Shown: positions 11,028 through 22,276 of the stretch, one piece after another | Layout: each line of letters starts with the position of its first letter | Position numbering within the stretch: position 1 is the first letter of the stretch | Notes under the pieces: generated by a model | What the model saw: the letters and a program-made list of their open reading frames with translations, nothing else | Told to the model about the DNA's origin: nothing | Database searches by the model: none | Position numbers and translations under genes: made by a program | Assembly (NCBI GenBank): GCA_034769895.1 | Contig: CM068370.1 | Coordinates: forward strand, 40,753,844 to 40,817,843 | Source: Magicicada septendecula | Taxonomy: Eukaryota > Arthropoda > Insecta > Hemiptera > Cicadidae | Direction: 5' to 3' | Length of the DNA: 64,000 nt

Positions 11028-11165
11028 CACCCTTGGTTCAGTGACTGTGACCGCACCTGAATGACATTACTGGACTTCTCTCTCGAGATCCCAACACCAT
11101 AAAGTCTGACAGATACTTAACGCTCCTGTTCTGACGCGCTGGCCAGCTCAGGACCGCCGCCACAG
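11028..11165 (-). other. E1 conserved non-coding block B
   Basis: In element orientation it contains GGCGGTCCTGAGCTGGCC, GTCAGAACAGGAGCGTT, GTTGGGATCTC, GAGAAGTCCAGTAATG and ends ACCAAGGGTGAG. Nearly the same words in the same order are in E2 (40121-40260), with a shorter set in E4 (32500-32625). In all three it lies about 110-270 bp before the 3' LTR. No open frame is conserved through it. Confidence 0.8.
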
Positions 11166-13766
11166 CTACACCAAACACTGAAACAACAAATCAAATATCA
11201 ACTAGTGGCCTTATACAACACCATATCCCCAACTGATCTGTTTCCCCCTAGCGGTGCTGGTTTGCGTTAAGAAGCACTGGTTTTGTTTTCACTTAACCTC
11301 TAACATCTATAGGAATACATAACATAAACAAATCAACTACATCTAAACACATTATATCCTTAAACATCTCCCTGTTCTATATCTCAAATTAACACAAAAT
11401 CATCTAAGTACATCATAATAAACATTGTTGTTATTACATTAAAAATAAACAATTCACATTTAAGTTTGACCACAATTTACACACTTTACATCATTAACTT
11501 TGCATATAAAATTATAAAAATTACCTTTTAATCTCAATTGAACTTTTATTAATTCATTTCCCAAGAATTTTTTTTTTCCATTTTATTAATTTGGGTGATT
11601 CTCAGTTATTCATCATAATTCACTTTATCAACTTGGCATTTACCCATAATCTTCTCCTTTTATGACTCTAACACCCACTTACAAATTCTTGATCTAGTAT
11701 GACACCCATCTACCAAAAAATCTACCAACCCTTCTCTACCTCTAACTACTTACTATTTTAACTCATTTTGCATCATTCTGCCCTTATATAAAAAAAATAC
11801 TCTCTACCCCTTTGTACTCAGGATGTGTGTTCCCACTTACCAGCTCATTCCCTTATCTGGTTCCCGGACTCTCCCTAGGCAACCCTTTCTGGCGCTAAAC
11901 GGTCCCTTCCCGTCCCAACACCTTTCGTTGCGGACTCCCTATACCACCACCCCCTTTTACAAAATCCCACTATCACCTAATTACTCTCCCATTACATCAT
12001 TACTACTACAAAATAACATCATCATTTATAAACATCAATATCACTCTCATTTCTCCACTTATTTATTACCTCAATATATCACTCATTATTCTACATATTT
12101 CCCCATAGCTACTGTGTCACTATCAATACTCAAATTCTACATTACTTGTATTTCATCTCTTATTCTCTTTAACACCCATCTACATTCAACTTGTACCGAC
12201 TCAAATGTCTTACTTAAACAATTACTATCACCCAACTTCTATCTTTTACAACCCATTGAAAATTTTAATTATCTCAAATTTATTTCATTATTTATTTAAA
12301 ATCTTTAAACACATTGAAAACTTATTCTATAACATATTATTACATTTTTATAATCCTTATTCCTAACATACTACATGCAATTAACACAGTAAGACATAAT
12401 AAACACAATATAGGAAACATCTAGTGCATCCATTTTTCAAATCAAAACAAAATTATTTAGTTATCTCAGTAGCGAGTCATCATTATTAAATTACCACATA
12501 TTTTTAATTCGTTACCCCCCTGGGTAACCTCCTTAACCACACACACTATGACCCCCCCTGGACTGTGGCGTCCAGTTGCTTCCACAAGGACTGAAGTTTT
12601 GGAGGAATTTTGTCATCTCCTTGTCCTTGCTTCTGCGTTACATTTTTAAAAAACTAGATATAATATCTAAAGTTACAGATTTATATTCCCTTAATGCGGG
12701 TCTACCACCTGGTTTACTGTTCCTACTCGAACAGAGTGGCAGCCGCTGTTCCATAGTTCCGGGGATTTCCCCTAAAGTCACCCCCCATCAATTTCAAATA
12801 TACACCAATTTCAAGCCAGCTATGGTCAAGGTTCTTATTTTATGGCCATAGCTGACCGCTAGCCAATACCACGATTAGTGCTGGTAAGGCAGTAATTGCC
12901 CGAAAAGTCGGGGAAATCAACTCTACATTCCGGCATGTTCTCTACGTCATTTTTATACACGGCACGGCAATCAATCAACATATAATATACAATTATATAA
13001 AAGGTGTGCCATGTATTTTACGCCATTTTGTCCTCCGATGGAGGTAACACTCTCTGTTACCCCCAACACTCACCGCTATCTACTGTGGCACACGCCACCA
13101 CAGCAATAGCACAATAATAACTAAACTAAACCTTTCTACAGTAGCAGTCCCTACATTCCATTATTATATCACTTCTATTAACACCACACAACCCCCCAAA
13201 ATTACCCACACATCTTGTATGATAACATAATAAAGAAATAGACATAATAAAGAAATAGACATTAACCTTGATCATTAGCATTGTTACATTCACATTAAAC
13301 AAACAATTCTCTTTTAAATAATTTATACAGAAACTTATAAACATTATAATTTGAAATTTTTTATTAACTCTTTTATATATCACCATTTCATTATTTATCC
13401 TTTACTGCAATTAGGTTCCTCAAAATTTTCAAATTTATTATTAATCTATTTATTTTAACAATTATGTTATTCCACAAACTAAACCATTTAACATTTATTC
13501 ATTAATTGTTATTAAATTGAAATCTCATAAAATAATTCAATTGCATCATTATATAACATCTTAAATCAATCAAAAAAATATTTAAACATCTCCAATTATT
13601 TTAATTAAATCAATTATTGAAAACACAACATATTTCAATTATTATCAAAACAATTACAGTTCATTAATTACTGTCTTAAAATTATTTTCATTATTTATTT
13701 AGTCTACTAAAATAATATTATTATTATTAAAACAATTACCTACACACATTGTTTACATTATATATA
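11166..13766 (-). other. E1 internal non-coding region with conserved block A
   Basis: No recognisable protein. At about 11818-11945, in element orientation, are GGAGTCCGCAACGAAAGGTG, GGGAAGGGACCGTT, ATAAGGGAATGAGC and GGGAACACACATCCT. The same words recur in E2 at 39048-39205 and partly in E4 at 34003-34130. The forward-strand frame over 11823-12299 is a shadow of this region. The rest is AT-rich, with a G/C-rich island at 12480-13080. Confidence 0.7.
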
Positions 13767-16329
13767 CATACATCAACGTAGCTGGAAACCCACAGAGGGG
13801 AAATTTCCCCTCCGCTGACTGACTTCCCACTATTACGTGAGTACGCGTGTACTAGTTGGTACAGTCACTACTGCAAGCAGTGTTCAGAACGCTTTGTTTG
13901 TGTCAGTGTTTGTTTAAATTTCAATAATTTAAGAGCTGTTTAAAATATAAAAATTGCACACTCGTGCGCTCATAGCCCCCAGGTGGTAGCAAATATGCCT
14001 TATATTTTTATTTCTTAAGAAAAATATCCACTGTCCCTTTAAAAATAGAACCAAACAACGAAATGCAAATACTACTGGTAATTTGTGCTACTGTAATTTC
14101 TAAATTTTGTAATGCAAATTATTTTCTATTTAATGTTTTTGGATCTAAAGAACAACATTTATAATCATTAACGTACTACAAATTAAACACAGAACACTAA
14201 CAAAGCATACCGAAAATTATTGTAAATTATTGTAAAATTATTGTAGGCCTATAAATATGCCGACATTATCAAATTAATCCATTCATCACCTCACCCCACT
14301 TGCTCCTATTTATGCAGTAAAATAGATCATTGGAACTACGTACTATAGAAGTAGGCCCTACACAACACAACAAAAATGAAAAATGGAATTATGTTTATAC
14401 AAATTACCTTTAATGATTCCAAGGGTCATCTTCAGAGCTCCTTTTCGTTTCATGTCAGTAGACGATCAGTAATATGCAGTCCTATGGTCACAAATAATTG
14501 CTAACTGTTCAAATAGAAAATAATAAAATTTTTACTGTGCAAGTCATATAGTAATATGACTTTTTTTATAGTAATAGACTTTTTTGTACCAAAAAAATTT
14601 TCAACTAAGTTAACAGCTATGACAGCAGGTAAACCACACTTCACATTAAGTCTTCAATTCCTGATAGAGTTTCTTCACTGTCCGTGTCCATTTGACTACA
14701 TCCGCTGGCGTCATCCTCATCTGTGTCACTGGTTTCCCCTCCAAGTTGAATGATGAAATTTTCAACAGCGTTTTCTATTTGTGGTTGAGATGTAACGTAG
14801 TCTTCTTCAACCTTTTTTACATGGTCACATTTTTTTGCCAGGATTCTCTGGTGATTTCCCCGAATTTTTGTACTGTTAGCTGCTTCACGTCTTCAATTGT
14901 AAACGTTGTGTTGTTGGTTGCTACCCAGTTCTTCACCTCGGCCCAAATAAGTTCTATTGGGTTGAGCTCCGGATGGTATGGAGGTAAGCGCAATACAGTG
15001 TGGCCGTGTTGTTGAAGGAGCGAATCGATTACATATTCTTTGATCCTTGGTTTATGTAACGAAATCAACTGCAGTAACTGTACCTTCAGCATCGAATCAT
15101 CGAAAGGTATTCGGTTACTTCGAAGCCACTCTTGCATTTTACTTTTAGTTGAAGCGGAGGTTGGACACTTTTTTGACTGCACATTATGGTATGGTGCATT
15201 GTCAATGACAAGTACACTTTTTTCTGGCAGGTTTGGTATTAATTTTTCTGTCAACCACTTTTGGTAGTTTCCAAAGTTCATTGAACTGTGATAGTCTCCT
15301 GAACACAGACTTGATTTCCACATGGTGAAGCAGTTTTCAATAAAACCCATCTCTCCTCCCGCATGAATTATTATAAGTCTTGCTCCTTTAGTGAGGGGTA
15401 TAGCGACACCATCATTGTTATTGTCTGCCCACGATTTCTGGCTCACATGTGACGAGTGAATATAAGTCTCATCCATGTAAACTAATGGTCGCCCTTCTTC
15501 TCTGTATTTCCTAATGTTTTTTAAATATTCGTGTCTGTGGAAGGCTATGTGTTGTTGTTCAATAAGTACATGTCTGTTGTTTCTCGTCTTTTTCCATTTA
15601 AAACCCAACTGTTTGATTACTGTCCTTAAACTTGTCTTCCCTCCATTAAACCCTATATCTTTCACTAATTTTGAATGTAATTTTGGTAGTGTAGGTAGAC
15701 ATTTTTCGACGAGGTAAAAGCCGTTGATCATTCGGCGTATAACAGATTTATCAAAATCGTCCAAATCTGTCACAGGCTTTTCTCTCTTCCTTTTCTTATT
15801 TGGCGTTTCAAATAATGGTTGCCCTTCGCTTCTCTGCCTCTTCGCTTCCTGGTTTATTCTCGCTAGTGTCATCCGATTTACACCAACTGAAGCCGACACT
15901 CTTTCTCTAACTTTTTTACAGTCTATTAAAAACCCTCCATGATCTGCTTCCTTCTTCATAAACTCCATCACATTGTATATAACTTCGCAAGTTTGGCTTT
16001 TAAGCACCTTTCCCGACAACTTACTCATTGTTAAGCAATCACTAATAACAAAAATTAAAGATATAAAATGTATCGCGACGAAAAACAATACAAACAAATT
16101 AGTTTTAAATAACGTCACAGAAAGGTAAACCTAATCACTAAGATAGCTATTAAAATACAAAACCACAGCACAGATTGCAAAACACAAAACACAACAGCAA
16201 CTCAGTAACTTTTGGAATGCTTGCAGACTGTACGTGTAAACAACACCAAACTTACAGTCAGACTGTATGGTGGGAGACGCTCATTCATTGCGCATGCGCT
16301 AACCAGGCAACTTCCTAAATTGATGTGTG
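13767..16329 (-). mobile_element. Sailor-type (DD82E) Tc1/mariner-like DNA transposon inside E1
   Basis: Short inverted ends CATACATCAA (13767-13776) and CACACATCAA (inverse of 16320-16329) are each flanked by TA, the Tc1/mariner target duplication. Comparison with the related element E4 shows E1 sequence on both sides (the stretch around TACACACATTGTTTACAT on the left), so the block is an insertion. It carries one long transposase frame. The ends are judged from a 10-base match with one mismatch, so they may be off. Confidence 0.7.
14817..16028 (-). CDS. DDE transposase, Sailor/DD82E family
   Basis: An open frame of 403 residues if translation starts at MSKLSGKVLK; a further upstream ATG at 16118 would add 30 hydrophobic residues that look like leader noise. 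The N-terminal part (about 1-150) is a likely helix-turn-helix DNA-binding region with a basic stretch NKKRKREK. The catalytic core shows YMDET (Asp 186), VIDNAPYHN (Asp 276) and NPIELIW (Glu 359). The spacing Asp-82-Glu equals the spacing that gave the Sailor (DD82E) family its name within IS630-Tc1-mariner. LPPYHPELNPIELIWAEVK is the classic block. It cuts and pastes its own transposon. No stop interrupts it, so it may be active or very young. Host genes nearby are unrelated. Confidence 0.9.
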   Translation of the reverse strand: MSKLSGKVLKSQTCEVIYNVMEFMKKEADHGGFLIDCKKVRERVSASVGVNRMTLARINQEAKRQRSEGQPLFETPNKKRKREKPVTDLDDFDKSVIRRMINGFYLVEKCLPTLPKLHSKLVKDIGFNGGKTSLRTVIKQLGFKWKKTRNNRHVLIEQQHIAFHRHEYLKNIRKYREEGRPLVYMDETYIHSSHVSQKSWADNNNDGVAIPLTKGARLIIIHAGGEMGFIENCFTMWKSSLCSGDYHSSMNFGNYQKWLTEKLIPNLPEKSVLVIDNAPYHNVQSKKCPTSASTKSKMQEWLRSNRIPFDDSMLKVQLLQLISLHKPRIKEYVIDSLLQQHGHTVLRLPPYHPELNPIELIWAEVKNWVATNNTTFTIEDVKQLTVQKFGEITRESWQKNVTM

Positions 16330-16485
16330 TATACTTGCTACAATACACACCACTAATTTTACTATCAATTATTTACAAATTATTCGTCATTAGTTGTTCA
16401 ATTTTACCACACTTCATTTCCAAATTCAGCAAGGTCATAACCACAAATTAAAATATTTAACAATGTTCATTTATTAAGTTTATGT

Positions 16486-17639
16486 TCAGCCTCCATCATC
16501 GAATAACAATCTAATATATTTATAATATAAATCATTCTTGTCCACACTCAATTTCTTAATATTAATATAATAATCCTCTAATACTTCAAGTTGTTCCACT
16601 ATCATCAAATCATAAAACCTGTCAATATCATTAGAGATTTTAGTTTGGTCTCCATCAGTAGTTTTATTCAATCTAAAGTCAGTTATTTTTTCATCATATT
16701 CTTCTACTACATTCATTACAACATAAGGTTAGTGTTTATCGTTTATAATGGTATTATCAAAATCTAATCTCTCTTTCAACTCTTTATAATTTCTCTTTAA
16801 CTTATATAATTCTATCTCTCTATCAATACACAATTCTCTATCTAAATCTCTCTCACCATAACACCATCTCACACTTTCGACACCATCCCACACAGAGGGT
16901 ATTATAACTCATAAAAACTCGGGAAACAACTCAAAGACCTCATGTCTTCCAATAACAAGGGACTCTTGCCCTTCAACAATAACATTTGTAAATACCTTGG
17001 TTTACAATAAATATGGGGAAAATTTACCCTATGCCCTACATACTCATCTAATCTCTCTTTCTACTTTCTCTCTGACTCATAAACACACATTAACATTCCA
17101 TTATTACATTCTACAACTTCATCAGTGCTATTTTTGATTATATTCTCATAATTCTCACCCCTACTCATCTCAGAACTGTAATTAACATCATTATCATTAC
17201 TATTTAACACTACCTCTTCCACTATTTTGTCATTATTAATATTTGTCATACTTATAACATTGTCATCTACCTTCTTATTCAGTATTTGATTTAATTTAAC
17301 TTCTAAATTTTTATTCATCTCATCAAACTTTTTCTCACAACTACTATTTATTGATTATACTATTTGGTCTTTAAATGTACTAAAACGTTCATCAATCTCA
17401 TTCAAACGTTTATTCATTTCATCAAATTTACTGTTCTGAATATCAAATTTACTATTCTGTATGTCAAATTTTACATTAACACTACTCAAATTCTCAGACA
17501 TTGTTTTCATTAAATTAAACATATCTTCCATTGACAACTCTTTGACTCGTGTTGTCGCTGGAGTAGATTGTGCTGCTACATTATCGGTCATCGTTGACTC
17601 TGTAAGAGTGTTTTCTAAACTCAATTCTTGATTCTCCAT
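16486..17639 (-). pseudogene. E1 coiled-coil gag-like region (broken)
   Basis: In element orientation this region follows the primer site and leader. It begins MENQELSLENTLTES, has a heptad-rich segment with the short tandem repeat FDIQNSK, and ends with the words YYKYIRLLFDDGG. E2 and E4 end in RLLFDDGG and YIRLLFDDMG, so the protein family is shared. It is probably a structural (gag-like) or RNA-binding protein; no zinc knuckle, protease or reverse transcriptase is seen. The region is broken, with a few breaks. Confidence 0.6.
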
Positions 17640-17856
17640 TTTGTAATGGTAGAATTATTACTTTTATATTACAATATTAACATATAGTATCATACAATTC
17701 TTTCTCTAACAAAGGATTATATTTATTTGTATTACATATGCTCATAACAAACCTCATATTTATATTTATTTTACGTACACATCGCTTTATTCATTCCAAA
17801 CAACCATCTCTGCCCTCCAAGTGGCCTATATTTATATAAATTCATTTATATAAATG

Positions 17857-17874
17857 GTCCCTGTTCGGGCGCCA
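17857..17874 (-). promoter_or_regulatory. E1 primer-binding site (tRNA-Lys)
   Basis: TGGCGCCCGAACAGGGAC on the - strand, two bases after the LTR end; the same 18 bases as the classic lentiviral tRNA-Lys3 site. Confidence 0.93.
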
Positions 17875-17876
17875 AT

Positions 17877-19134
17877 TGTGATATAGTTTTTATGTCACAT
17901 TATAATTAAACCGTAATTAGTCATTGTTTACTTTTTATGTCGGGCGCCATCTTGCCATACTGCAAGAAATTAATTCAATTAGCAATTAATATATGTACAA
18001 GAAATAGGTACTTACCAATTCGGGTTCTTTTCGGCGAACTTGTGAGAACAGAATTATGGCTGTTTGAAATAAAGAGAGCTTTACTCATTTCCCATAATTA
18101 AGTTTTATTAACAATTAATTATTTTCTTTCATCATCATTTACTTTTACCAAGATCATTGACAAACTACCTCTTTACCTCCCTCATCTGTTATAAATTCCC
18201 ATTCTATAACTCACATAAATCAAATTGAAACATTACAAAATTTTCAAATAAAACAGGAAAATCAAGATATTAATGATAACTAATTTTTAAAGATACACAA
18301 ACCAGCCTTCTTTGTCTACATTCTTTCTCACGCGCGCGCGCTCACACACACACACACACACACAGTTACTTTATGCCATTAGAGATCTCATTTTGTTTTT
18401 GTTTAAAAGTTTATTTCATCGTATTCAAAGTAGTTTTGAATAGCCCTAGTTAAAATTTACGTATACATTCGCTACTTAGCTGTTCAACTGAGTCTTGAAG
18501 GCGTCCCACTTTTCCGCGCACATTGTTAATGGTAATTTCCGAAAAAACTGTTTTTGTGTAATGAAAACTGTTAGTTATGTATGAATTTCTATTTTACGTC
18601 ATCTTAAAAAACTGTTATTTACATTTTCTGTTGTTTTGCGGACCCGCAATTTACGTTCCGGAACTTTATGTGTACCACTCGCGCGAGTGTTGAATTTAGA
18701 CTGGGATGAGACAAACGGCACTATTTTGTAAAGTGGTCGTGACTGTTTACCAAGTTTTCATTGTTTTTCGGCTCTGGTATTACTACGCCAGAAGTAGTAC
18801 GGCTAACACTCCTAACATTCCACAGCGGGGATGGTCTCTGACGTAAGATGTTGACGTCACGTGGTCCGATGTTATTACATAATTTGTTTACAAGTTTAAA
18901 GTCACTGGAGCTGACCTTGACTCATTTTCGTTGGTTGTCTATTGCGTCTTTATAATTTTATGATTAATTTCACAATCACTGCTGCCACGTCCGCCACCAA
19001 TAAAATTTACCTTTCATCAATTTATGTATACGTTTCCCAAATTATTATTATTATATTGTAAAAAATGCTGTTTGCTTTTATGAAAATACAAATTTATTTA
19101 TTATCCCAAAAATAGGCCAAAATGTCCCGTTACA
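17877..19134 (-). repeat. E1 LTR (5' copy)
   Basis: 1258 bp partner of 9642-10893. About 75 bases inside its primer-site end (near 17939-17953) it contains a second primer-site-like word, TGGCGCCCGACA on the - strand. Confidence 0.93.
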
Positions 19135-19560
19135 ATTGTATCATAGAGTCTTTATGAATCTTACAATGTCCTCATGATTCAATAGCTCATCTGTCTCCTG
19201 GTTATTTCTTATTCTCCACTCATGATCTTCTTTAACCAGACCATAAACATGCCTTACGATCTTTCTTTCAAACCTTCTTAGTGTTACTTGTTCCTTTTGA
19301 GTTAATGTCCATGTCTCGCCTCTGTAAGTAACAAACGGTCTAATACGTGTCATCTATTTTTTTCTTTGTGTTACGCTTAATGAATTTGCTTCTCAACAGT
19401 CTACTGTTGGAATAATATGTCCTATTTCCTATTTGTATCCTGTCATATATCGTCATGTTTATGGACCCTTCATTATGTATCATGTTACCCAAGTATGTGA
19501 ACTAATCAACTGCATCAAATGAATTGTCCTCTATGCATAAGACACTTACCTAATTATATT
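19135..19560 (-). pseudogene. RTE-like LINE relic, upstream half (continues at 9641)
   Basis: On the - strand: FTYLGNMIHNEGSINMTIYD, then LLRSKFIKRNTKKKID, then GETWTLTQKEQVTLRRFERK and EWRIRNNQETDELLNHEDIV. This is the typical RTE-like tail after the reverse transcriptase (YLG, R..VTYG.ETWTLT, FERKI). It joins directly, across E1 and its ATTG duplication, to WLGHLEWMDD at 9641. Several stops; an old copy. Confidence 0.82.
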
Positions 19561-19844
19561 AGGTATAATATTGTACAAAATATTTAATTATTTAATTAAT
19601 GGCAAGAAACTACAAGAACATTAAAAAAATTACTAGCAAGAATACAGGTATATATGGTCACTTTCTGTATTTAATTTGCTACCTTATCTGCTTGTCAGTT
19701 GGAACTCATTGCCTTCACGATTCCCTGTCTCTATGTTACTACTGCTCTGCCTATTCTTTGTCTGTTTGATGAGACATACCCTAAGAATTTGTTGATTATC
19801 ATTCACTGTTTGTATAATTCACTCTTGTGTGTTTTGTATTCCAG
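19561..19844. other. SUCLA2 intron end, nothing recognised
   Basis: Ordinary intron ending in the acceptor TTGTATTCCAG at 19834-19844. Confidence 0.6.
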
Positions 19845-20009
19845 GGTACAAATGTTGACGATGCTAAAGTTTTGGTAGCATCGTCAGGAATGAAGATTCT
19901 TCCTAGTGACGATCTCGATGAAGCTGCCAGACTGGCAGTTAAACTGTCATCCATTGTAGGCTTGGCAAAGGCTGCTAAACTTGATGTCAAATTTGAAATG
20001 CCATTATAA
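19845..20009 (+). CDS. SUCLA2: SUCLA2 last coding exon
   Basis: Encodes [20 protein letters not shown], continues [20 protein letters not shown] and ends KFEMPL with the stop TAA at 20007-20009. This is the C-terminal end of the CoA-ligase domain, equal in place to human ...VDVKFQLPI. Joined with the three exons upstream it gives a gap-free C-terminal half of the enzyme. Only 33 bases separate the stop from the left LTR of E2, inserted in the same orientation, so any transcript must end inside E2 or read through 21 kb. The nearest AATAAA is inside the E2 LTR at 20159-20164. Confidence 0.96.
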   Translation, partial: GTNVDDAKVLVASSGMKILPSDDLDEAARLAVKLSSIVGLAKAAKLDVKFEMPL

Positions 20010-20042
20010 ATATTAGTAAGTATGTAGTGAAAAATTTAGCGT

Positions 20043-21278
20043 TGTAGCGGTACAGAATTACCTGTTGCCATGATTATGGTATTTAGGAATATTTTTATTG
20101 TAAATTTTATTATGATCATAAATGTTAACAAGGGCAAAGTTAGTTTTGCACAAGTCCCAATAAATACGCAGATTCACCAGAGGGGAGACAAGCCAAGGTC
20201 ATCGGAGTACGAGTGGAATTAAACATGTGTAATGGCGGTATAGGCGCAACAAATTGATAATACGAACTTTTCATTGGTCCACAAAGCCAGATCGTCACAA
20301 ACAAACAATGACGGCATGAGACAATTACGTATTAAACCGGGCATTGGCTAAAAGAACATTACATAATGACGTCAGACACAACCACTTTGCATAATAATTG
20401 TGTCTGCTTCCGCCCAGTTCATCTAAAGCAGTCAACCGAGCACATACGCTCGCCATAGTGCAGTGGGCAAATTTTGCCAAAATGTAATAATTACCTACCA
20501 AAATGAAATAATTGTGTTCAAAATTTAACAGTAACAGTACATAGAGTCAGTGAGTAACAAAAATGAGATTCAGATAGATTCAGTGGACTAAACAACAAAC
20601 AAGAGTTCGGCCGGACACCTGCCGACCGCCATGGAAGGTTTATGAGGAGTCTACGCCACATCATTATTCAGGAAAGCCCTTACAACTTGTTTTTCTAAAT
20701 TCTAAAACTTAATTTAATGAGCTCAAATCAAGATAATTAAAAACATGTGTGAAATTACAGCATGAGAGAGAGAGAAAGTGAGAGTGTGAACGTTAATGTT
20801 GGCCAACTTGAATACGCATCCTGAGGCGTTGGTTTGTGAACGGTAGTAAGAATAATTATTAAAAATATAAAGATAAACAGAATTTAAAATGATTGCAGTA
20901 ACAAGTTAAAAGAGTTTATTCAGATCAAATAAAAATTTACATGCATGTAACCTTGAACAGAGGTCAAGGGCGGAAATGACGTCGCCGCCATTTTGAAATT
21001 ATAACCATTATTGTTGGCTATTAGTGTAACAACGTATATTACAATTAATTGAATAAAAACGAATTCATTAGCCTAATGTTGTGTAATTGTCATTTCAATA
21101 CCCGACAACCTCTGCCTCTTTCTGCTTAACGCAACTCTGGACCAAAAGCCTAATGCATGTAAATGAGCTGAACACGTGTTATTCCGGATGTGAGATTTAT
21201 TATGCAAATTACATAAAATTTGAATATCATACATTTATTATTAATAATTATTTCTGTCAGTAGAAAGGTAAGTTAACA
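20043..21278 (+). repeat. E2 LTR (5' copy)
   Basis: 1236 bp, TGTAGCGGTAC... to ...GTTAACA. Partner 40392-41664. Confidence 0.93.
20159..20164 (+). promoter_or_regulatory. AATAAA poly(A) signal in the E2 LTR, first one after the SUCLA2 stop
   Basis: AATAAA about 150 bases after the SUCLA2 stop codon and in the same orientation. It could serve as the poly(A) signal for SUCLA2 mRNA. The presumed original signal, AATAAA at 41813-41818, now lies 21.8 kb away. Confidence 0.45.
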
Positions 21279-21280
21279 GA

Positions 21281-21298
21281 TGGCTCCCGAACGGTGAC
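21281..21298 (+). promoter_or_regulatory. E2 primer-binding site
   Basis: TGGCTCCCGAACGGTGAC two bases after the LTR end; a close relative of the tRNA-Lys site found in E1 and E4. Confidence 0.85.
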
Positions 21299-21454
21299 TT
21301 TATATAAAATTAAAATTATATAAATAAGCAAAAAGCAGAGGTAAACGGGTGGCGAAAAATATGTAACATTAGAGGTTACCAATGTAGGTTATGTGTGGTG
21401 TGAGCAGAATGGTACAACTAAGACAGAATTTATTATTATCAGTATATTAAAAAA

Positions 21455-22168
21455 ATGACAGACAATAAAGAAAATGTCAGCATAACTGACAGTACAAATA
21501 ATAGCCAGATAAGCATGACAGAATCACTAGTCATGAGTGAAGGAATTATTCACTCAACGCCAGTCCCGACTAACAGGGCTGAAAATAACGAAATTATGAA
21601 AATGATGCAAATGCTTTTTAATACACAGAACAATAAGTTCGATGAGAAATTTAGTAAACTTGACAAAAAAATTTAACGAACAGAAAAGTGAAATTAGAGA
21701 AGACCAAAATAATTGTAACGTAAAATTAGAAGAATTAAAAAATGAAATACAAAGACAAAATTGTAGTATTGACAAAGTAGACAAGTTAGAGATAAACAAA
21801 GAGGACAAGGTAAGTAGTAGTGGAAATGACGATAAAATAGATTAAAATATAGTAATAGGAGATAATAGTGTGGATGTTGGTAGTAATAGTGAGATTTTAA
21901 TGAGAATAGAGGTTAATGGTGAGGTGACAGTTGTAGATGAGAGTGAAAGTGGGGGTAAGGAGAGTTTAAGTGAGTATAGTGAGCAGAGGGCAATTTTTCC
22001 CAGTGGTATAGTTGGAGTAAAGACTCCGAAATTGTTATTTGAGGAGGATATTTGAGGAGGAAGGTTCCTCTAGAGTTTATGTGGGAGACGTGTGGTCTCC
22101 AAATGATCCTTTAGTTTTTTGTGTTAGTGTATCTGGTGAGGCCAGGGGGTGGTTTTATGGAGTAGTAG
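21455..22168 (+). pseudogene. E2 coiled-coil gag-like region (broken, interrupted by E3)
   Basis: Begins MTDNKENVSITDSTNNSQ; has the words NEIMKMMQMLFNTQNNKFDE, which match NEIIRMMQALFNAQNNKFDE in E4. After a charged middle it has SPNDPLVFCVSVSGEARGWF. The region is cut by the E3 insertion; its C-terminal words RLLFDDGG followed by a stop lie on the other side of E3 near 38484-38510. Broken, with a few breaks besides the insertion. The role (structural or RNA-binding) is inferred from position only. Confidence 0.6.
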
Positions 22169-22276
22169 ATATTATGAAGAATAAAACCAAGAATATTAGG
22201 AGAATTGAAACAATCAACAATTTATTTTAGTAAACGAGTAAAACCAAAATAAATTTTTTCTAGTGGGGGGGCTTTA
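22167..22276 (+). repeat. Extra copy of the E3 internal 3' end in front of its left LTR
   Basis: 110 bases identical by eye to 30042-30151, including the stem-loop and polypurine tract that belong before the right LTR. See findings. Confidence 0.9.

Larger units (their letters stand above)
9642..19134 (-). mobile_element. E1: non-autonomous LTR retroelement, 9.5 kb, with nested DNA transposon
   Basis: Long terminal repeats lie at 9642-10893 and 17877-19134, nearly identical (roughly 1% different by eye, so fairly young). The 4-base target duplication ATTG is at 9638-9641 and 19135-19138. On the - strand the left LTR is followed after two bases by TGGCGCCCGAACAGGGAC (17857-17874), which complements tRNA-Lys. 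A polypurine tract GAGGGGG (about 10897-10903) precedes the right LTR. Between the LTRs are a broken coiled-coil gag-like region, conserved non-coding blocks and a Sailor DNA transposon. No reverse transcriptase is seen. Superfamily unassigned. It sits in the last SUCLA2 intron, antisense to the gene. Confidence 0.93.

Noticed and set aside
11823-12299. Forward open frame of 158 residues in E1
   Set aside because: It is antisense to the element and overlaps conserved non-coding block A; low-complexity wording, no family.
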